A DNA stretch of 64,000 bases from Neisseriaceae bacterium CLB008 (GTDB taxonomy: Bacteria; Pseudomonadota; Gammaproteobacteria; Burkholderiales; Neisseriaceae). The DNA lies in contig CP166133.1 of assembly GCA_041228285.1 (NCBI GenBank), positions 558,001-622,000 of the forward strand, read 5' to 3'. The first letter of the stretch is position 1. Every line of letters starts with the position of its first letter. The notes beneath the pieces are model-generated. The model saw only the letters and a program-made list of their open reading frames with translations. It ran no database searches and was not told where the DNA came from. A program made the position numbers and the translations under genes. Shown here piece by piece: positions 7,500 through 15,432 of this stretch.

Positions 7500-8830
7500 G
7501 CGCGCGGCCCAAGATCGCCGTCATCGGTGCGGGCTGGGCTGGCTTAAGCGCCGCGTTGACGCTGTACCGACAGGCGGACGTGACCGTATTTGAGGCCAGT
7601 CGACAGGCTGGGGGCCGGGCGCGTGGCCTAGGTGCTTCGAGCAAACATGGTCATTTACGCGATTTAGACAACGGTCAGCATTTGTTAATTGGCGCTTACG
7701 ACAGTATTTTACGCATTTTGGCTCAGGTGGGCGTGGCCGAGGCCGACGCCTTTGTCCGCCAGCCGCTGACGTGGGTGATGCATGCGGGCATGCACATGAA
7801 GTGTCCTAAGCTGCCGGCGCCGCTGCATTTGATTGTGGGTATTTTACGCGCTAAAGGCTTAAGCAAGGGCGATAAAATTGCCTTGCTTAAAGGGGCTAAA
7901 CGCTTGCAGGCACTGGCTGCTCTGGCACCGCGTCAAGACGTGTCGGTGGCCGAATGGCTGCGGCAACAAGGCACGTCTCAGCACGTGATTCATCAGTTTT
8001 GGCAACCGCTGGTGTGGGCCACCTTGAACACGCCTTTGGCCGAAGCCAGCGTGAAAACCCTGGCCGCCGTGGTGCAAGAAGGGGTGATGTCGACGCGGGC
8101 CCACAGCGATTTTTTGATTCCTCGAATCAGTTTGCACGATTTGTTTGTGGCCCCTGTTTTAAAATATTTAGCCAAGCATCAAGTCATCATTAGCCTCGGG
8201 CAGCGCATTCAAACGCTAGAGGCCAAAGGCCCCGGCCAGGTATGGGTTGACGGCGAACGTTTTGATCAAGTATTGGTGTGTACCGCGCCGTACCACGCCC
8301 GCTCCTTATTGGCTAATCTGGCCGCGCTTGATTTTGAACAGTATGTAGATGGTCTGTCTTATGGTTCAATTGCCACCGTGTATTTGCACTATGATCGGCC
8401 GGTGGTGTTGCCTGAATACATGATTGGCTTAGCCGATGGCACGGCGCAGTGGCTGGTGCAGCGCGGCGCTTTGAATTTTAATCAGCATGAAGTGGCGGCC
8501 GTGATCAGCTGCGCCCAGCAGTATGAAGGCTGGGACAAGCAGACCTGGATCGACAAAATTCATGCTGATGTGTTACAAGTGTGTCCTGATTTGTCGGCAC
8601 CGCTTGAAGCACAGGTGATTATTGAAAAAAGAGGCACCATTTTAGCCAGCGTTGGGCGTGAGCCACAGGCGCATTGGCAGATGAATGAATTAGGGGTTTA
8701 TGTTGCAGGGGATTACCTGCACCCCATCTATCCCGCTACCTTAGAAGGCGCCGTAGAATCGGCCCAAAGGGTGGCGGCACAATGTTTATTAGATTGGAGC
8801 GAAAGTGACTCAAAAACCATTACAAGATAA
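7496..8830 (+). CDS. hpnE: Hydroxysqualene dehydroxylase HpnE
   Basis: FAD-dependent enzyme that reduces hydroxysqualene to squalene in the HpnC-HpnD-HpnE route. The N-terminal FAD motif is VIGAGWAGLSAALTL, followed by GGRARG; the C-terminal segment GDYLHPIYPATLEGAVESA is the second FAD contact of this amine-oxidase-like fold. 444 aa, close to family size. It overlaps hpnD by 4 bp and the next SDR gene by 26 bp. No hpnC or squalene-hopene cyclase lies in this window, so the end product is unknown here. Confidence 0.85.
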   Translation: MSARPKIAVIGAGWAGLSAALTLYRQADVTVFEASRQAGGRARGLGASSKHGHLRDLDNGQHLLIGAYDSILRILAQVGVAEADAFVRQPLTWVMHAGMHMKCPKLPAPLHLIVGILRAKGLSKGDKIALLKGAKRLQALAALAPRQDVSVAEWLRQQGTSQHVIHQFWQPLVWATLNTPLAEASVKTLAAVVQEGVMSTRAHSDFLIPRISLHDLFVAPVLKYLAKHQVIISLGQRIQTLEAKGPGQVWVDGERFDQVLVCTAPYHARSLLANLAALDFEQYVDGLSYGSIATVYLHYDRPVVLPEYMIGLADGTAQWLVQRGALNFNQHEVAAVISCAQQYEGWDKQTWIDKIHADVLQVCPDLSAPLEAQVIIEKRGTILASVGREPQAHWQMNELGVYVAGDYLHPIYPATLEGAVESAQRVAAQCLLDWSESDSKTITR

Positions 8831-9527
8831 AGTCGTATTGATCACCGGTGCCTCCCAAGGGGTGGGCGAAGCCGTGTCGCTGGCGTATGCCGAGGCGGGC
8901 GCGACCGTGATTCTGGTGGGGCGTCATCAGCGCAAGCTGGAAGCCGTTTACGATAAAATCATGGCCGCTGGCGGCCCAGAGCCTTATGCGATTACGTTCG
9001 ATCTATTGCCTGCGCAGGAAAAAGAATTTAATCAATTGGCCGAGGCCATTTTCCAAGCCACCCAGCGTTTAGATGGCGTGGTGCATTGCGCCAGCTATTT
9101 TTACGCCTTATCGCCCTTGTCTAATCAGACCATTGATGAGTGGATGAATCAATACCGCATTAATACCGTGGCACCGATGGCGCTTAGCCGCGCGGTCTTG
9201 CCACTATTGCAGCGCTCAGAAGACGCCTCAGTGATTTTCGTAGGGGAAAGCCACGGCGATGACCCTAAAGCGTACTGGGGCGGTTTTGGCGCTTCTAAAG
9301 CCGGGGTGAACTACTTGGGCATGGTAGCGGCCGACGAGTGGTCAGGCAAGGGCAATATTCGCGTGAACGTATTGGTGCCCGGCCAAATTAATTCTCCTCA
9401 ACGTTTGAAAACCCATCCTGGTGAAGCGGCGCATGAACGTAAAGATCTGGCGGACATCACGCCGGCGTTTGTGTATTGGATGAGCAGTGAATCCAAGGGT
9501 AAAACCGGCGAAATTGTGAAGCTATAA
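8805..9527 (+). CDS. Short-chain dehydrogenase/reductase, YciK-like, with Phe for catalytic Tyr
   Basis: Rossmann-fold SDR protein of 240 aa. The cofactor motif TGASQGVG is intact and VGRHQRKLEAV follows, like YciK-type reductases. The usual YxxxK active site reads FGASK in the stretch YWGGFGASKAGVNYLG, so the catalytic tyrosine is replaced by phenylalanine. GTG start at 8805 lies inside the end of hpnE, so it is translationally coupled to that operon. Either the protein is a non-classical SDR or it acts without the tyrosine. Substrate unknown. Confidence 0.82.
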   Translation: MTQKPLQDKVVLITGASQGVGEAVSLAYAEAGATVILVGRHQRKLEAVYDKIMAAGGPEPYAITFDLLPAQEKEFNQLAEAIFQATQRLDGVVHCASYFYALSPLSNQTIDEWMNQYRINTVAPMALSRAVLPLLQRSEDASVIFVGESHGDDPKAYWGGFGASKAGVNYLGMVAADEWSGKGNIRVNVLVPGQINSPQRLKTHPGEAAHERKDLADITPAFVYWMSSESKGKTGEIVKL

Positions 9528-9557
9528 AAAAGCCCGCAAACGCAGCATTCGTGACAC

Positions 9558-9601
9558 AATGGTTTCAGAATAAGGCCTCAGGGGCCTATTCTGAAACCAT
9601 T
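9558..9601. repeat. Long inverted repeat before radA
   Basis: A 14-bp arm AATGGTTTCAGAAT and its exact complement flank an inner AGGCC/GGCCT pair, giving about 19 paired bases with one bulge. It is followed by a short T-rich stretch and lies 22 nt before the radA ATG. It can act as the terminator of the hpnD-hpnE-SDR operon, but its length is unusual. Confidence 0.7.
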
Positions 9602-9622
9602 ATTATTTGGTAAAACGAGCAT

Positions 9623-10996
9623 ATGGCAAAAGTTAAAACAGAATATACCTGTACCGCTTGTGGCGGTACCAGCCCCAAATGGCAGGGCAAGTGCGACCAT
9701 TGCGGTGAGTGGAATACCTTGATTGAGCAGGCGGCCACTAGCGGCGCCAATCCGCGTTTCGCTACTTGGACGGCGCAAACCACTGGGGTGCAAAACCTAG
9801 CCGATGTGAAGGCACAAGAGGTGCCGCGCGCCGGCACCGGCATTGGCGAGCTGGACCGAGTATTGGGCGGCGGCCTGGTGGCTGGGGCGGTGATTTTGCT
9901 GGGTGGCGATCCAGGCATCGGTAAATCAACCCTGCTGTTACAGGCCTTGGCCACCATGGCGCAAGACCGTTCCGTTCTGTATGTCTCGGGCGAGGAGTCG
10001 GCACAGCAAATTTCTTTACGCGCCAGCCGCCTGTCGCTGAATCCTGATGGGGTGCAACTATTGGCGGAAATTAGGCTCGAAGCCATTCTGGCCACGCTCA
10101 AACAGCATCAGCCCAAAGTGGCCGTGATCGACTCGATTCAGACGCTGTATTCCGACCACATTACCTCGGCGCCCGGTTCGGTGTCGCAGGTGCGTGAGTG
10201 TGCGGCGCAGCTGACCCGTGTGGCCAAGCAGACCGGCATCACCATCTTATTGGTGGGCCACGTCACCAAAGATGGCGCGATTGCGGGGCCGCGGGTGTTG
10301 GAGCATATTGTCGACACGGTTTTGTATTTTGAAGGCGATGCACATTCTAATTACCGCATGATTCGGGCGATTAAAAACCGTTTCGGCGCCGCCAACGAGC
10401 TAGGCGTATTTGCCATGACCGATAAAGGCCTTAAAGGCGTCAGCAATCCTTCAGCGATTTTCCTGTCGTCGTATCGGGATGACGTGCCTGGCTCATGCGT
10501 GTTGGTGACCCAAGAAGGCTCGCGTCCGCTCTTGGTTGAAATTCAGGCCTTGGTAGATGATGCTCATGGATTTACCCCTAAGCGCTTGACCGTAGGCTTG
10601 GAACAAAATCGCCTCGCCATGCTGTTGGCGGTGTTTAATCGTCACGCCGGCGTGGCCTGCTTTGACCAAGACGTGTTTTTGAATGCGGTGGGTGGGGTGA
10701 AGATTATGGAGCCCGCCGCTGACTTGGCGGTGATTTTGGCCATGTTCTCTAGCTTTAGAAACAAGCCATTGCCAGAAAAGCTAGTGGTGTTTGGTGAAGT
10801 GGGGCTGTCGGGCGAAGTGCGCCCGGTGACGCGCGGGCAAGAGCGCTTAAAAGAAGCCTCTAAGCTAGGCTTTACTCAGGCCATTGTGCCTAAGGCCAAT
10901 ATGCCCAAACAAAACACCGATGAATTTGGTGGGATGAAAATCATTGGGGTACACTCCTTACAAGAAGCCGTTGATGCTTGCCGTCAACATGATTAA
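9623..10996 (+). CDS. radA: DNA repair protein RadA
   Basis: RecA-like ATPase that drives branch migration during recombinational repair and, in transformable bacteria, extension of incoming DNA. An N-terminal C4 zinc finger (CTACGGTSPKWQGKCDHC), Walker A GDPGIGKST (about residue 94), the RadA signature KNRFGAANELGVF, and a C-terminal Lon-protease-like domain (FGEVGLSGEVRPV) are all present. 457 aa, normal length. The upstream ribosome site is weak. It is followed 24 nt later by the double AAA+ gene. Confidence 0.96.
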   Translation: MAKVKTEYTCTACGGTSPKWQGKCDHCGEWNTLIEQAATSGANPRFATWTAQTTGVQNLADVKAQEVPRAGTGIGELDRVLGGGLVAGAVILLGGDPGIGKSTLLLQALATMAQDRSVLYVSGEESAQQISLRASRLSLNPDGVQLLAEIRLEAILATLKQHQPKVAVIDSIQTLYSDHITSAPGSVSQVRECAAQLTRVAKQTGITILLVGHVTKDGAIAGPRVLEHIVDTVLYFEGDAHSNYRMIRAIKNRFGAANELGVFAMTDKGLKGVSNPSAIFLSSYRDDVPGSCVLVTQEGSRPLLVEIQALVDDAHGFTPKRLTVGLEQNRLAMLLAVFNRHAGVACFDQDVFLNAVGGVKIMEPAADLAVILAMFSSFRNKPLPEKLVVFGEVGLSGEVRPVTRGQERLKEASKLGFTQAIVPKANMPKQNTDEFGGMKIIGVHSLQEAVDACRQHD

Positions 10997-11020
10997 TCGT
11001 GATCAGAAAAGGACCGACAA

Positions 11021-13261
11021 ATGAAGATTGTGCTGGGATTGTTGCTGTTGGTATTGGTCCTAGGAGGCACGCGACGATGGTTTAAGCGTCGCCCACCGTC
11101 AGTGGACGCCTCGGTTGAGAGGGTTGAAGTATTGCCGACGGCGCCTGTGAGGGTAGTCCAAGCCACTGAGTCGCTCAATCCTTTGGCGCTGCATACGCCT
11201 TTGGGTCAAGAGGGTGAGCCGCTGCTGATCGATTGGATTTGGCAAATTTTGCTGCCCTTAGGGGGACAAAGTGAGTTTGTGGGCGACCATGGTTTTGAGC
11301 ATCTGCGCATCAGCGAACTGCTCCAAACCGATGCGTGGGCGTTTGGGCGTGATGGCTATCAGCCCAGCGAAGCGCGCGTTTTATTGAAGCAACATTACGA
11401 AGCCTGGCAACGTCAAAAGGGCAGCCACGACTATTGGGCCACGCATTTGCCGCCGATCTTAGCCAAAAACGTTCAGAAATGGCAGCAATTGCTGGGCTTA
11501 ACCCAGCATGAGGAGCGGCTGTTGGCGTTTGCCATTTTGCTGCACGCCGATTCAGTGCTCAACGATGCCTGTAGCTTCTTAGGCGAATTAAACACCAAGC
11601 AGTCGCAGTCGATTTTGGCCTTGCTTATTGGCTGCTCTGAAGTGGAGGTGCGTCAGGCCTTAAGCGCCGAAGGCAAGCTATTTGACACTGGCCTCGTGCG
11701 CATTGATCCACATCACGACTATAGCTTACGCAGCAAAATTGACGTCCTGTCGAACCAGTTTGTGGATTTGATGCTGCATCAAGATATTGCCCCCATTGAG
11801 CTGCTGAAGCGGCACGTGACCCACGCGCCGCAAACCCGGTTAACCTTGGCAGATTTTCACCACATGGGCGATCTGGTTGGGGTGGTGCAACACCATATTG
11901 CCCACGCCTTAGAGACGCACAGCAAGGGCTGTAATGTGTTGATTTACGGCTTGGCTGGAACCGGTAAGACCGAGTTTACGCGAGCGCTGTCGCAGGCGCT
12001 GGCGGTGGATTTATTTGAAGTGTCGTGGGCAGACGAAGATGGCGGCCCAGCGGGTCGTGAGGCCAGAATGAGTGCTCTTCGAGCGGCTCAGCACATCTTT
12101 GCCGAGCAAAATGTCTTACTGTTGTTTGATGAGATCGAAGACGTGTTCGATCAAGAACAAAAAGACTATGCCTTGAATAAGGCCTGGCTAAACCGCATGC
12201 TGGAGCGTAATGCCGTGCCCACGATTTGGATCAGCAACCGGGTCGACGTGATGGATAGGGCGGTGCTGCGGCGCTTTGACGTGGTGGTGGAAATGAAATC
12301 GCCCGGCCGACAGCAGCGTACGCGGATGATTGAGGCCGTCACTCAGGGCTTTTTACCGCAGGAAGATGTGGCGCAGTTGGCTCAGCATGAAGCGGTGGTG
12401 CCAGCCTTAATTGAGCGCGCGCATAAGGTCACCAAAATTGTGGCGCCACACTTTAATGAGGTGGCGCAGGGCGTGGTGTTTAAACAGCTGGTTAAGGGTA
12501 CGCTCAAGGCCCAAGGTTATCCAAGCACCTTGGCTAAAAGCAGTCTGTCGCCCTTATACGACCTGACTTGGTTGAATGCCAATCAGGATTTGCGCGCCCT
12601 AAGCCAAGGTCTTGCGCTGCAAAAACGGGGCACCTTATGCTTGTATGGCCCACCGGGGACGGGTAAGAGTGCCTACGCCAAATGGTTGGCGGATGAATTG
12701 AACATGCCTTTGCTGTATAAGCGCGGCTCTGATTTATTGTCTAAATACGTGGGTGAGAGCGAGCAGCTGATTGCGGCCGCTTTTGAAGAGGCCGAGCGTG
12801 AGCAGGCTGTGCTGCTGTTTGATGAAGTGGATGGCATGCTGCAAGATCGTCGCCAAACCCAGCATTCGTGGGAAGTCACCCAGGTCAATGAGCTGTTGAC
12901 CCAGATGGAAGACTATAAAGGCTTGTTCATTGCCACCACCAACCTGATGAAAAATTTAGATCAAGCGGCTTTGCGTCGATTTGATTTTAAAATTGAGTTA
13001 ACGTACTTAAAACCAGACCAAGCGTGGGGCTTGTTCCAACAATACGCCCAGTTGTTCGCCTTGCCGTTACAGGGCGAAGAGGCCAAAGCGTTAGAAGTTT
13101 CGGTACGCAGCATGAAGCAGCTGACGCCGGGTGATTTTGCCGTGGCCATGAAGCGCCATCGCGTGGTACCGTTTGCGTCTGCGGCGGCATTTTTCACGGT
13201 GTTAAAACAGGAGTGCACTTTTAAAGAAGGCGGATTAAGCCAAGGATTAGGGTTCGTATAA
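11021..13261 (+). CDS. Membrane-anchored protein with two AAA+ ATPase modules
   Basis: 746 aa. Residues 3-16 form one hydrophobic anchor followed by basic residues. Two AAA+ modules follow: the first with Walker A GLAGTGKT at 310-317 and Walker B LFDE at 368-371; the second with GPPGTGKS at 543-550 and LFDE at 599-602, plus the pore-like segment SKYVGESEQ. Both have RRFD in the sensor/arginine-finger region. This suggests a remodelling or unfolding machine at the inner membrane. AAGGA precedes the ATG; it is 24 nt after radA and 25 nt before the sirtuin gene. I do not recognise a named family. Confidence 0.8.
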   Translation: MKIVLGLLLLVLVLGGTRRWFKRRPPSVDASVERVEVLPTAPVRVVQATESLNPLALHTPLGQEGEPLLIDWIWQILLPLGGQSEFVGDHGFEHLRISELLQTDAWAFGRDGYQPSEARVLLKQHYEAWQRQKGSHDYWATHLPPILAKNVQKWQQLLGLTQHEERLLAFAILLHADSVLNDACSFLGELNTKQSQSILALLIGCSEVEVRQALSAEGKLFDTGLVRIDPHHDYSLRSKIDVLSNQFVDLMLHQDIAPIELLKRHVTHAPQTRLTLADFHHMGDLVGVVQHHIAHALETHSKGCNVLIYGLAGTGKTEFTRALSQALAVDLFEVSWADEDGGPAGREARMSALRAAQHIFAEQNVLLLFDEIEDVFDQEQKDYALNKAWLNRMLERNAVPTIWISNRVDVMDRAVLRRFDVVVEMKSPGRQQRTRMIEAVTQGFLPQEDVAQLAQHEAVVPALIERAHKVTKIVAPHFNEVAQGVVFKQLVKGTLKAQGYPSTLAKSSLSPLYDLTWLNANQDLRALSQGLALQKRGTLCLYGPPGTGKSAYAKWLADELNMPLLYKRGSDLLSKYVGESEQLIAAAFEEAEREQAVLLFDEVDGMLQDRRQTQHSWEVTQVNELLTQMEDYKGLFIATTNLMKNLDQAALRRFDFKIELTYLKPDQAWGLFQQYAQLFALPLQGEEAKALEVSVRSMKQLTPGDFAVAMKRHRVVPFASAAAFFTVLKQECTFKEGGLSQGLGFV

Positions 13262-13286
13262 AAATAAATCAGTAGGAGTAGAGGAC

Positions 13287-13982
13287 ATGAAACAGAAAAA
13301 AGTGGTGGTGTTTACCGGCGCGGGCATCAGTGCCGAAAGCGGCTTGCAAACCTTTCGGGACGGTGATGGCCTGTGGGAGAATCACCATATTGAGGATGTG
13401 TGTACGCCTGAAGCTTGGGTGCGCCAGCCGGAGCTGGTGCAGGCGTTTTACAATGCTCGCCGCGAGGCCGTCATCAAGGCTCAGCCTAATGCTGCTCACC
13501 ATGCTTTAGCGCGCCTCAGCGAAGCCATGGAGGTCATGATTGTCACTCAAAACATCGATGATTTGCATGAACGCGCCGGCAGTGAGCACGTGCTGCATTT
13601 ACATGGGCAAGTGCGTCACGCTCAGAGCAGCATCGATGCCAACCTAACCTATCCCATTGATGGCCATGAGCTGGCGATGGGCGCGAAATGTACGCTGGGC
13701 AGTCAGTTGCGTCCACACGTGGTGTTTTTTGGTGAAGCCGTACCGAATATGGACATGGCCATTCATTTGGCTCGGCAGGCCGATATCTTATTGGTGGTGG
13801 GCACGTCTTTAAGCGTTTATCCCGCGGCCAATTTAATTTATGAAGTGCCCAGCCATGCCCAAAAAGTGTTGATTGATCCGAATGCCGATTTACGCTGGAC
13901 AGAAGAAGGCTTTACCTGCATTGCTGAAAAAGCCAGCATAGGGTTGCCGCAGTGGGTAGAAGAAACGTTGGTTTTGGTTTAA
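13287..13982 (+). CDS. cobB: NAD-dependent protein deacylase (sirtuin, CobB-like) without zinc cysteines
   Basis: Removes acyl groups from protein lysines using NAD+. Sirtuin motifs are complete: FTGAGISAESGLQTFR (NAD binding), TQNIDDLHERAG, the catalytic histidine in LHLHGQV, and GTSLSVYPAANL. The zinc-ribbon CxxC pairs normally between HG and LRPHVVFFGE are absent; only one cysteine (AKCTLGSQ) remains, as in a known short subset of bacterial sirtuins. 231 aa. AGGAG/GAGG precede the ATG. It is last in the radA-AAA run and is closed by a terminator. Confidence 0.9.
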   Translation: MKQKKVVVFTGAGISAESGLQTFRDGDGLWENHHIEDVCTPEAWVRQPELVQAFYNARREAVIKAQPNAAHHALARLSEAMEVMIVTQNIDDLHERAGSEHVLHLHGQVRHAQSSIDANLTYPIDGHELAMGAKCTLGSQLRPHVVFFGEAVPNMDMAIHLARQADILLVVGTSLSVYPAANLIYEVPSHAQKVLIDPNADLRWTEEGFTCIAEKASIGLPQWVEETLVLV

Positions 13983-14009
13983 ACCAAATTTGCCGCGCTT
14001 TCTTCGCAC

Positions 14010-14034
14010 GCCCAGCCAGACGCTGGGCTTTTTT
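14010..14034 (+). terminator. cobB terminator
   Basis: GCCCAGC, 5-nt loop, GCTGGGC, then six T. Confidence 0.88.
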
Positions 14035-14053
14035 GGGCCAGCGAGTATAGGAC

Positions 14054-14085
14054 AAAAAAAAGCCGCCTAGAAGAGGCGGCTTTTA
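14054..14085 (-). terminator. fnr terminator
   Basis: AGCCGCCT / AGGCGGCT stem with 5-nt loop. On the minus strand it is followed by eight T, just after the fnr stop. Confidence 0.88.
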
Positions 14086-14098
14086 ATATGGGCGTTGG

Positions 14099-14830
14099 CT
14101 ACTCGTGGTTGCGGGCGCAGCCTGACACCAAGTCTTTTAGCGTATCGGGTTCCAGTAGCTGAATGTGCTTGTGGTCGACCTTGATCAGTCCTTGCTGTTG
14201 GAATTTCGACAGCGTGCGGCTGACCGTTTCTAGCTTCAGGCCTAAATAGCTGCCAATTTCTTCACGGCTCATGCGTAAAATAAAATCATTGGCGGCAAAA
14301 CCACGTGCGTACAGGCGATCTGACAGGTTCAATAAAAACGCAGCAATGCGTTCGTCCGCCTTCATATTGCCCAAGAGCAGCATGATGTTTTGGTCGCGGA
14401 TGATTTCTTTACTCATCAAACGATAGAAATGGCTTTGTAGGCTCGGAATTTCACGGCCTAGGTGTTCCATGGATTCAAACGGCAGCTCGCACACTTCGCT
14501 GTCTTCTAAAGCCACCGCATCACAGGTATGGGTGTCTGAAGAAATACCGTCCATGCCAATGATTTCCCCTGACATTTGAAAACCGGTGACTTGGTCGCGG
14601 CCATCTTGAATGGCGATGCTGGTTTTAAAGAACCCAGTGCGAATTGCATACAAAGATTTGAAAGGCTCATTGCTTCTAAACAGGTAATCACCGCGCTTCA
14701 GGCGTTTACTTTGTTTGATGACGGCATCTAATTGAGACATTTCTGTCCGATCGAGGCCGATCGGTAAGCACAACTCTCTTAAGTTACAATTTGAACAAAG
14801 TACTTTTAAAGATCTAATTTTTTCGGTCAT
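14099..14830 (-). CDS. fnr: Anaerobic regulator FNR
   Basis: Oxygen-sensing Crp/Fnr-family regulator that binds a 4Fe-4S cluster when oxygen is scarce. The cysteine ligands are visible as CSNCNLRELC near the N-terminus plus the cysteine in THTCDAV. The helix-turn-helix recognition segment GLKLETVSRTLSKF carries the E-SR triplet that reads TTGAT half-sites. 243 aa. A perfect FNR box lies about 90 bp upstream, so it may regulate itself. hemN, a common FNR target, is transcribed divergently. Confidence 0.94.
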   Translation of the reverse strand: MTEKIRSLKVLCSNCNLRELCLPIGLDRTEMSQLDAVIKQSKRLKRGDYLFRSNEPFKSLYAIRTGFFKTSIAIQDGRDQVTGFQMSGEIIGMDGISSDTHTCDAVALEDSEVCELPFESMEHLGREIPSLQSHFYRLMSKEIIRDQNIMLLLGNMKADERIAAFLLNLSDRLYARGFAANDFILRMSREEIGSYLGLKLETVSRTLSKFQQQGLIKVDHKHIQLLEPDTLKDLVSGCARNHE

Positions 14831-15432
14831 TTATGTACTCAATTTTAAAAAAATCTAAACTGGCGACGGCAGTCGCTGATTTTAACGCAAACTGCTCAGG
14901 CACAGCCGCGGCATTGTTTGATATAGATCAAGTTATGGGGCTGTTTTCCAAAGGATTTTAACAGCTTATAGGAAAAATTGCTATGTTGTTGATGCTAAAT
15001 AGGTGCAACAACGAGCGAAATAAGGTATTTAGGCCATCGCTTGGTCACGCTTTTGGGTGGGGGTGTTTCAGTGTCGGCTGACTAAAGTACGCGGCTGATT
15101 AGGCTTGAGGGAATAGTTTAGCCGAATACCCTGATGGGCATGGCTAGATTGAAGGTAAATAAGCGTAAAGATTGGCTGTGGGGCTCAAAAGGGGTGATTG
15201 GGCTAAGCGCCATTGCGTGAGCGGTTGCTTGGGTCAGGTGGGTATGAAACCGTTTCTTATTTGATTTTACAGGCAACTTTAGCCTGCTTGACCTCCATCA
15301 AAGCAAAAAAAGGCAAAAAAGGCGATCCTTATGCTCGCATGCGCCACCCTGATGTCGCGGTGAGTAACGGGGGAGGAGCGGGGCGGCTTTATTATGAGAA
15401 CAATAATTAATTAATACAGATATTGAGAGTGA
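14831..15432. other. Long divergent fnr-hemN intergenic region
   Basis: About 600 bp between fnr and hemN. It contains the FNR box at 14918-14931. Otherwise no gene is supported: a 65-codon frame at 15213-15410 is low-complexity (Lys/Gly/Asn rich) without a ribosome site. A small RNA is possible in a gap this long but no terminator was found. Confidence 0.5.
14918..14931. promoter_or_regulatory. FNR-binding site
   Basis: TTGATATAGATCAA matches the consensus TTGAT-N4-ATCAA exactly. It is 88 bp upstream of the fnr ATG and about 500 bp upstream of hemN, so autoregulation of fnr is the nearest target; control of a rightward transcript toward hemN is also possible. Confidence 0.85.

Noticed and set aside
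15213-15410. 65-codon frame before hemN
   Set aside because: No ribosome site, Lys/Gly/Asn-rich composition, no recognisable motif.
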